Origin: Taenia hydatigena
Taxonomy: Eukaryota; Platyhelminthes; Cestoda; Cyclophyllidea; Taeniidae
Length of the DNA stretch: 64,000 nt
Direction of reading: 5' to 3'
Assembly (NCBI GenBank): GCA_036345935.2
Contig: JADWOT020000007.1
Location: 8,753,930-8,817,929, forward strand
In this document: positions 22,491 to 30,539 of the stretch, piece after piece
Numbering within the stretch: position 1 is the stretch's first letter
How the letters are laid out: each line of letters begins with the position of its first letter
The notes under the pieces: model-generated
Told to the model about the DNA's origin: nothing
Seen by the model: the letters and a program-made list of their open reading frames with translations, nothing else
The model's database searches: none
Position numbers and translations under genes: made by a program

Positions 22491-24429
22491 TCTACTCAGC
22501 TTTTTACACTCACCATGCGTTCGTGCCAAAACCCATTTTACCTGGCACAATAAGTTGGCAATGTTAACGTTAACTTGACTAGAATTACTACTTGCTAACA
22601 CCATTTTCACTGACACAAATTTTGATTCCAAGTGTCTCGTTTAAATAAACGAAAAGTTGGCGCATTGCCAGAAATGAGGATGGTGGTCAACTCGTCATGA
22701 GTTGCATTATGCTGCTCTACGCCTATAAAACATTAAATAATGTGGGGATTTCGCACGGGCGTAACGATCAATGCTCGTGTTATTGGTGATAGTACTGTCG
22801 AAAGATGGAAAGAGCGCATGGCATCTGCCTTATGGGTAGCGGATCTTCTATATGGGCGCTGATAATCTGTCGGTCATCGGTGTTGCATAGTGAGGATAAC
22901 CTCCAACTAAGCGCAACCAAATAAGCGCTCTTGCTTGTCCATTTGGCTTGATTGAAATTCATGGAACGGAAAGTAGATAATTTTGAGGTGGGTTTCCGCC
23001 AGTCAGTTACGGTGCAAGAATTCAAACAAAAAATATTTGCTTAAGTAAACGCAGAGTACGAATTTCTACATCCCACTATTTCAGGAGCGCTCAAACAGTC
23101 TTTCGACTAAGAATTGCTTTGTAGATGAGAAAAGCCGAGTGAATAACTGCAATGTTTGCAAATAGTGAGATAAGGAGCGATGCGGAGGCGATCATTCATG
23201 GTAATGATTTCCGGAAAGTCCTCATTTCAAAATTATGGTAAAATTTTTTCCTTTGGTCCCTTCCTAGGAAATATAGATGGCAACGGAAATAGGTAAGTGG
23301 TCAACTAATGTAATGCAGACGAATGATTGAGACATAAGTCATGAACCCGACGATAAGTGGGTCGCAACATCGGCAAGACCTTCAATATTGGCAGGAAATC
23401 ACAAACAAATCCAAAGGCTAATTTGTTCATCTGAGTTTCTTAAACAAGCTGATGTCGCTTGAATGTTTTTGGCGCTTTCATATCAAAGTATGCACTTTTA
23501 AGGAACACCTGTGCAGACAGGAATCTTTCTAAGAGAACCGTTTCTCGACTGCACTAAGTATTATGTTTGCTTCAGTCTGGATCGCGAACTTTGGCGTAAA
23601 CTGCTTTTCAAGACGTACACATGTGGATTACATTGCCTTGAAAACCAACCACAATTTGATCTTTTACTCACGGCTTCCAAACACGTGTTCAGATGCAGTA
23701 TCATTTAATGCAGCATTCAAAAATGCTAGCCGACAATCTCCTCTCTTCTCTGCTAAAACGCAAATGCTGACTATATTCGACAATGGATAACCCATTAGTA
23801 AATACACAATGGCTAACCACAAATAAATTTTACAAACCTTGATTAAATGAAAGACTATTAATTTAACGGACGAAATCGATCAAGCTCCCTTCAAGCCAGA
23901 TAATGGGAAGCCAACTAAATCCTCAATGCTGCATGGACAAGTCTGCCATCGTCGTCGAACAAAATTTTCTTCGTCTTGGGTGGCAATTTAATGGGTGCTA
24001 CGTATTACACAAGCACTGCATCTTCGCAATCATCACCATCTCTCACTACAATTGCAACTACTATGCCAAGATTCCCAAAAAAACTAGGATTACATCTACT
24101 TTCCTATCCCAACTTCAAAAGCAAGTCTGACCTTATAAAGCTATTTGTAGCTGGAAGATCTAAGCCTTGAATCGGAATAGAATCCGTTCAATGTGATTCG
24201 TGTGCCAATAATCTGCTCAGTGCCATTAGATAGAGGCGGCCTTTCGATTAGTTTCGAGCTATGAAAAAAAATTGTGTCAAGATTTGCGTTAACCCATCAA
24301 TCAATGAAAGCATAAGTCAATAATAGATTGCTACCGCAAAATCTCATCAATGTGATTTATTACAACATAAAAGAATGAAGATTCCTAGATCTCCTGCCAT
24401 GCAATCAAATTGTGCTCTCTTGATCAAGG
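22491..24429. other. Spacer of the palindrome
   Basis: About 1.9 kb of sequence not repeated between the arms. It contains one protein-like minus-strand frame (22780-23025) and otherwise nothing recognised. Confidence 0.5.
22780..23025 (-). CDS. Protein-like open frame in the palindrome spacer
   Basis: The minus strand is open for about 82 codons with balanced composition (TDWRKPTSKLSTFRSMNF, YLVALSWRLSSLC, IEDPLPIRQMPC). No convincing acceptor, start or partner exon was found, and no domain is recognised. It may be an isolated exon or chance. Confidence 0.22.
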   Translation of the reverse strand: MNSCTVTDWRKPTSKLSTFRSMNFNQAKWTSKSAYLVALSWRLSSLCNTDDRQIISAHIEDPLPIRQMPCALSIFRQYYHQ

Positions 24430-26530
24430 AAGCGCTGTCTATTAGACGACTAACTCTTCCATGATCGATACAGTGCTAATGCGAAAATTGTGCTTCAGAC
24501 GTGGAATTGAATGCACGACTTGACTTCAGCGAAATTATCAAAGAAAAACAGGATAAAAGCAGTAAGCAACCATCTCACTGACATCAAAGAAGTGAGCATG
24601 AAGAATGTTCTCGAAAGCGGCATGTAATGCTTTGGCTTTGATGGGTTTTTGAAGCATTGATTGAATCGAGCCCATTTGATGCAATTAGCTTCACATAATC
24701 CTGCCACACAAGTCATGATAAAATTGACAAAGCACTTCTGAAGGATGTTCATTGAGATGTTAAGGAGGCTTTATTGTGTAAATTAGGCACTGAGATGTGA
24801 GTGCCCGTTGGCCAATAAAGCCAGTCACAAATTCTGAGACCCACTTTGTGTCACCATGCATTAATGCTGGTATGCTTTTCCATTTATAAAATTATCATTC
24901 TGGGAATCATAAAACGTAGGCGACTCGTGTGCTACGCGTTTGCGTTAAGGCAATAATTAAATTGTGCACAGCGTCGATTTTCATTTTGTTGCAGTTTTGC
25001 TAACTGCGTCTCAAGCTGTGCATTGTCTGTCAATGCCAAAGAAGTGAGGGAACAAGTACTTTTCGGAAAACCGTCCGTCATTTATTTACTCTGTGAATTC
25101 GTCTTTCCCAGTAATACATCGCCGTTTTTGACGGCCGAATCGATTCGTGTTGCCTTGGCATTTTGCTTGTGTTTTAAGCGATGACAGTGCTACAGACATG
25201 CACGCTTGATTAAGAGCAGTTACAATGCGCATTCCATGATTCTTGCCATCTTGATCAGCTGCACTAAGATATTTATGAATAAATTGCAGTGCGCGCCATT
25301 GGAAAGGCCAGTTATCAAGGAATTAGGCTGTTGTGCGGGTTCTTTTTTGACTCTTTATGCAAATATTTATCGGTTAGAATCTGCAAAAATGAGTGGACGC
25401 GAATTTGTTGTAGTAACTGTCCTGAAGCAAAGCGCCACCAGACTAAATACCTCTGCGAGTATTGCTCTAGCAACCCTTCGTTTCCTGATTGATCTTACTT
25501 GCAAATCTCTTCTATACTATTTGTTTCTTCAGGGCACAACCTAAGATTTCTTGATTTCCTCCCATGCAGACTGCTTGCGTTTGCTTAAATGGAAGGATGT
25601 CGCTCAGCTAAAAGGCAATTTCATAGATCAGATATGATGGTACTGAATGAATTGGTCTCAAGACTTTTAACTGAAATGTGAAATTGAAGAAACCTTTACA
25701 AAACAGCATCAAAGTTTAACCAGTGCTAACACTAGCATCAAAGGAACGCGTCCTTAATATTGGCAGTGATAAGACACGTAAAACTTTGGTTTTTTTGGGG
25801 CCATTGATTGTGGGATGCAACTGGTCTTATTTTTCTTTTATCACCACTACATAATCCTGCCACACATGCCCTAGTGAAGTGTGTGAATGTGAATGCGGAG
25901 ATAAAGCTGTTCAGCGATATGGTTTTGCAGTGGATAAAACGTACCCTGATATTTAAAACGCAGTAACTTGCGAAATAATGTGCTTACAGCCTATTGATTG
26001 GAATCTGCTTGCTATGCTTTACCGCGTTTAACTGCTGTTAGCTAGATGCAGACTTCTGTCGACTAGCAAACAGGTAACGATTTCAGAGTCTTGATTATTT
26101 AGCACATTACGATATCGACATCGCGCTTTTCATGATGCAGTTGTGTTATGCGTGCAATGAAGTTAGGTGAATGCACATAAATGCAGATCAATAATTATAA
26201 AGGGTTAACGCGACTCACCGACGTAGCGAAATTTAAGTTACCCCTATAAACAAAAAAAGTATTTTGCATAGGACTGAAATGGTTTGCCCAGAAGTCAAAA
26301 TGCGAAATCTGCTCAATTAAATACAACAAAATTCGCAACAAAGGAGCTTATTCATCACTGATAGCGCAGAGAAGGAAGAGAATCAAAGTTGGCTGAGAAG
26401 TAAATCGTAACAAATTTTTATCTTCACTTTAAAATTTTCCCTAAACTTCCACAACTTTTCCTTATTTTGAGGATATCCATGCCGCAAAGGTAGAGCATGA
26501 GAAATTGGCTGGAAACATTGTGCATCTAGA
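24430..26530. repeat. Right arm of the large imperfect palindrome
   Basis: Reverse-complement counterpart of 20600-22490. The segment 24494-24951 is identical to 21973-22430 with no indel. Outside it identity drops sharply. A further, older duplication lies within the arms: 21725-21850 and 24480-24610 match in direct orientation (both contain GCAACCA.CT..CTGACATCAA.GAAGT), so the palindrome was built from units that had already been repeated. Confidence 0.7.
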
Positions 26531-27226
26531 AAAACGCGCCTTCTGAGGCATATCACGCAACAGAATAAGAGCATAGTGGCTGCTTTCAATTTAAAGGTTG
26601 AGTCCAGCCACCTATTACAGTTAGGAAACTCTACGTCATAAAAGCCAACCAGCAAGGCCAAGCAGTCGATTCTGCTATCGAAAGCTGAGGAACTATACAT
26701 GAGATCAATCCATAGACGACTAGTAGGCGGCCAAATCTTACGCTCTTACGATAAACTCACCCCCGCTACTATGCGAGGTGAGGGGAGCCGTCCTCTTCTT
26801 TTTCCAGCTTACTCCCAAGTGACTCCTAACTCGTTAATACGAGGTTCAGGCAAACTAGAAGGGTGCTTATGCAACTCTTTTCCCACTGAAATGTAGCCGA
26901 ATCAATAATAAAATCTATAGACTAGCCCAAACGTGCACGAAGGATTGGGGCCGTCCCTCTGCAATTAGGTTATATTTAGCAGGAGAAAGTGTGGTCATGG
27001 CAAAAGAGGACACGCTGTTTGAATTCTGCATAGGAAGGAAACCTGGGCGATAAGTTTTATCACAAGCTAGAAAGTAGCTTGGAAAGTGATACCTGGTGCT
27101 AACTTCCCTTGTAGTATTAAATCGGTTCTAAAATTATTAAAAAAGGCACGTTGTCCACCCTGCAAAACTCTGCAGCCAACGTGGATGTTCCACGCACTCT
27201 TTTCAATGCTGCAACTCTCATTACGA
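26531..27226. other. Unassigned non-coding DNA
   Basis: A plus-strand frame at 26699-26896 has no splice support. Nothing recognised. Confidence 0.35.
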
Positions 27227-27741
27227 TCAAATTAGATAACTTTGAATCACGATTAACTCACATCGCTGATAACGGGAGAGGGAAGCCTCATGGTAATGCG
27301 CGGAGCTGTAATAAAGAGACATCTTCGAGCTCACGATAGACACTGTCCAGCCGCCTACCGCTTCGCCGCCTGCAAGGATTAAACCATCTAATTTAGGAGG
27401 TATTGGAGCACAAGGTAAAAAACCACAGAAAAAATTAAACTGCGGTAGTCTATGATTGTAGAAAATCGCACGACGCTGCAAAAATAGAGGCGCTTCTCTT
27501 ACACTACATAAACGATCCATTCGGCTCACTGCATGGATTACAGCAGTTTCCCACGTTGGACTTGAGATTCGGATGGGAAAACGGGAACAGACAGAAAGCA
27601 GACGGCATTTATAGTGCCAGCTAAGTTGCATGAATTTCGCGCGACACCCTTTGGAGTCCATAGCGCTGCAGCTTCTTTCCAGCTTCTGACGTAGATTGGC
27701 CTAGTTCCAAAACGCTTTCTAACCCACCTTGATCGCATCAC
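27227..27741 (-). CDS. Overlapping coding-like frames, minus strand
   Basis: Two minus-strand frames (144 and 67 codons) overlap. The upstream one (27741 on) has a protein-like stretch (RWVRKRFGTRPIYVRSWKEA). The longer one contains several intron-like acceptor runs (ctctatttttgcag, gtttaatccttgcag), so part of it is probably intronic. I cannot set exon limits and recognise no family. Confidence 0.2.
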
Positions 27742-27789
27742 TATTTTTAGGTGGATAGCTGAGGGCCCGGGGACCTACTGGAACTAGTG

Positions 27790-27925
27790 TTGTGTCACCT
27801 CCAAGACGAAGGATTGACGCTGAATTCAAGAAAGTTCCGTCTCTTCTCAGGTCCGTTTGACGTGTCAGATATCATAAAAGGCAGCACAATGCAAGGTATC
27901 CACCCTGCCTCTATACTGACTTACC
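27790..27925 (+). pseudogene. Possible Ty3/gypsy reverse transcriptase fragment
   Basis: The plus-strand frame reads CHLQDEGLTLNSRKFRLF, then a gap and QGIHP. In gypsy-class polymerases the end of the palm region has L..L...GL.LN..KC.F followed by LGH.(V/I)S..GI.P. The first motif and GI.P fit, but the Cys is Phe, the LGH motif is missing, and no flanking polymerase, integrase or LTR was seen. If correct it is a short dead scrap of a retrotransposon. Confidence 0.3.
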
Positions 27926-28009
27926 ATCGTGCACACTTCCATATCCACGGAATAATTCCCGCGACTTCACCTCTATCGTCTGCTGCGCAAGCTAATGAGG
28001 GATGAAATG

Positions 28010-30090
28010 CACACGAAATTAAAGTTAGTGCAGTGTTTGTGAGACAAAGGAGTCTCCTTTTCTAACGTCTAGGCCGGTGCTAATGCCGTTTTAATTGTTT
28101 GCATTCGAAGAACCTGATGGGAAATAAAAGCTGGCGCAAATGGATAATTGCAACATCACTGCTGTAGCACGGTTTCTGTGTTCCTCTTGCTATCGCCTCC
28201 AGCACATTCTACTCCAGTCATAGCAGCTAATTTACGGTCTACAATAGAGCTAAATATGGACGGCAAATAGAGGACCAGGCAGCATCAAACCTTAAGGATT
28301 TTGCGAGTCGCTAAGGCGCAGGCGTTGTTTTACGCTCATTCAACAGAAAGTGGCCTTCTTCCCTGGAAGCTCGTCACTAGCGGTGGCATAAAAATAAGCA
28401 TTTTCATCACTCTTAAAACACTGCATTCACGCATTATAACGGTATGGTGACTGGAAGCGTAGAAAACAGATTCGAATGTGGATTGCGAGAGACCGCCTGC
28501 ACACTATCAAAGCGCTAAATTGGCCGTATGATGGTCAGTCTGATGGAATCAAAAGGATAGGGGCCAAGTTTATCCCTTCGCTCTTAGGTCCAATACATCT
28601 GCATACCACAATCTTTCTACGTGTGGTCTACATGGGGTTTGTGTGATTGCCTCTGCTATTCGTTCGCCAACTGTATCATCCATCTGATAGCCTTTGATAT
28701 CACAAAGCTTGATGAATACATCAAACTAGAGGGAATGCACCACAATGATAATAAACACACGTAAGGAGAGTTGAGAAGGATGCATTTCAGGGCTTGTGAC
28801 AAAGTGGGCGATAAGAGTAATGGATGCATGAGCACTAAAATCTGCAACTTATTATTATTATTTGTATACTATCACCACAGCTGTAGAAACCATCAGATCG
28901 CTATGAACTGTGATCTGGATAATTTGCATAAGGTTTTGTTGTCATCGCGTCCAATTCAATTCCACAATCAACATTTCGCTTCACCGCTCATGCGCATAGG
29001 ATCGCTTAACTCCTTCCTATTTAATTGCACGATAGAATGCTGATCTTTACGTCCAACTTTTTCGAGATGGTATGACAATAAGTGCTGCTGCATGGTAAGA
29101 AGTCAATGGAGGCTGAGGAGGTGGAGATTGAGACTGAGGCTATTCGCAGTGAAGAGTCAAAGGCGCGTAGAGTGTGGACAGCACTTCTGAGTTTCGACTT
29201 ACATTTCAGTGATTAGCGACTAACAAGGCAACATTATCTCAGTCATGCAATAAATCACAAACAATTGCCATTTTTGCTAGTGCGTTGTCTATTGTCCCTT
29301 TCCGGAAATCGCTTCTGCCATCCACTTTCTGACGTTGAGTTGCTTTGGTTATTAAATAAGGTTCTCATTAAACCTTGGATGCTAGCAAATGCAAATGCAA
29401 AGGCTCTTCCAACTTATAAATTTGGTGCATTTGAAACCTGTCTTGTTCTGTTTATTGAAGCAGAACAAGTGCTAGAACGGCAGAGGTGAATTAATCGAAG
29501 GGCTGCAGCAAATTGGTGGCATTTTTTATGATCAGCGGTCTAATTCTGTCTGCGTCTCATCGATCGTTGACCGATTGACCAGCAAATCAATGCTTGTATC
29601 GATAAAGCAATCAATGAGCTGCCTATCGTGATGTAGTTACACGTTGTGGGATTTACAAAGTGTACTCAAGCTGCTCACGACATAAACTACCTTGGCCGTT
29701 GCAATCGTGACTTCGATCCCAAATCTCCTTGACTCTCTATTCGCCTTTCCAATCTGTTAACCCCTTAGACTCAGGGGAGGGTCCGTGGAGAGACGTCAAC
29801 ATTCCTTCCTGCAGCCAGGTCCACTCAGCCCTCTAATCCGTTTACAAAATCCAAATGCCCACAAAGCATCCACTGCCCATCCTTCGACGTTCACTGCATC
29901 CTGGGCCCCAACTCCCATTCGGCACACTCTAGCGATGTGATTAAACACATCCGTAGGTGCCTCCTTATATGCATAGTAGTCTACGGCCTTCATTCAACTT
30001 CCACTACTCGCATTTTATCGTCTGCCTTTCTAGTCTCACCGGTGGCATCCGGTCGGTCGGTGGTCTGACCAACCAACACTGGCCAGCGCA
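28010..30090. other. Mostly unassigned DNA
   Basis: Several short frames. The most protein-like is minus 29796-29993 (AVDYYAYKEAPTDVFNHIAR, WAVDALWAFGFCKR), but the plus strand is equally open there, so I do not call a gene. Confidence 0.35.
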
Positions 30091-30212
30091 ATGTGCGACA
30101 TTGGCGTCTTTGAAGCTGTGAGAAACTACGTCCTGGTGTTCTCGATGACGTGGACGACGGCACGACGACAGCTGCAATCTGAATCAGGCCTTTAACTTAT
30201 CAAGCATATCAG
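30091..30212 (+). other. 5' leader exon of the 31 kb micro-exon gene
   Basis: The sequence up to CATATCAG ends at a strong donor (gtgaga, from 30213). A 67-nt intron with a pyrimidine tract (tactcctctccgactacgttag) follows, and the next exon opens four bases before the signal-peptide ATG. A short upstream frame (ATG at about 30091, 35 codons) closes before the donor. The leader therefore looks untranslated, or carries a small upstream frame. The 5' limit is unknown. Confidence 0.38.
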
Positions 30213-30279
30213 GTGAGAAAAGGAAGACCGAAGATCAGTGCACTTGTTGAGTCGACGTACTCCTCTCCGACTACGTTAG

Positions 30280-30539
30280 TATTAATGAACCCTCTAATTC
30301 TCTTCCTTCTGCTCCTCCTCCATGTGTGCTATGATGTGATGGCGATTGAGCCTAAGCAGAGAAGCACATGGGAAGGCGATGTCTGCTACCAGGAAACAAC
30401 CTATAAGGAGGACTGTTGTGCAAAGCCGACACCACCAGACGCTACTGCTAGACACTACGCGACACGTGCCACAGATCGATTCACGCACATGGCAAATGTG
30501 AAGACGTCAATCGCACACTCGACTGCCAGATATGCTTAC
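30280..30539 (+). CDS. Exon 2: signal peptide and Cys-rich N-terminus
   Basis: After the acceptor the ATG at 30285 begins MNPLILFLLLLLHVCYDVMA, a clear signal peptide with likely cleavage after VMA. It continues IEPKQRSTWEGDVCYQETTY, then DCCAK and ATRATDRFTH. This order is shared with the 15.5-15.8 kb paralogue, which fixes this as the coding frame up to about 30490. Beyond that, protein-like sequence is in the frame two bases on (GKCEDVNRTLDCQICL). The paralogue is two bases shorter at this point and reads straight through. So this gene has a 2-bp net insertion here, an assembly error, or a small intron I cannot define. The end of the exon (donor gtacgc at 30540) is uncertain; a donor a few bases on also fits. 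Confidence 0.42.

Noticed and set aside
20600..26530. Palindrome arms as terminal inverted repeats of a DNA transposon
   Set aside because: No transposase-like frame in the spacer and no target-site duplication seen. Uneven arm divergence fits conversion better.
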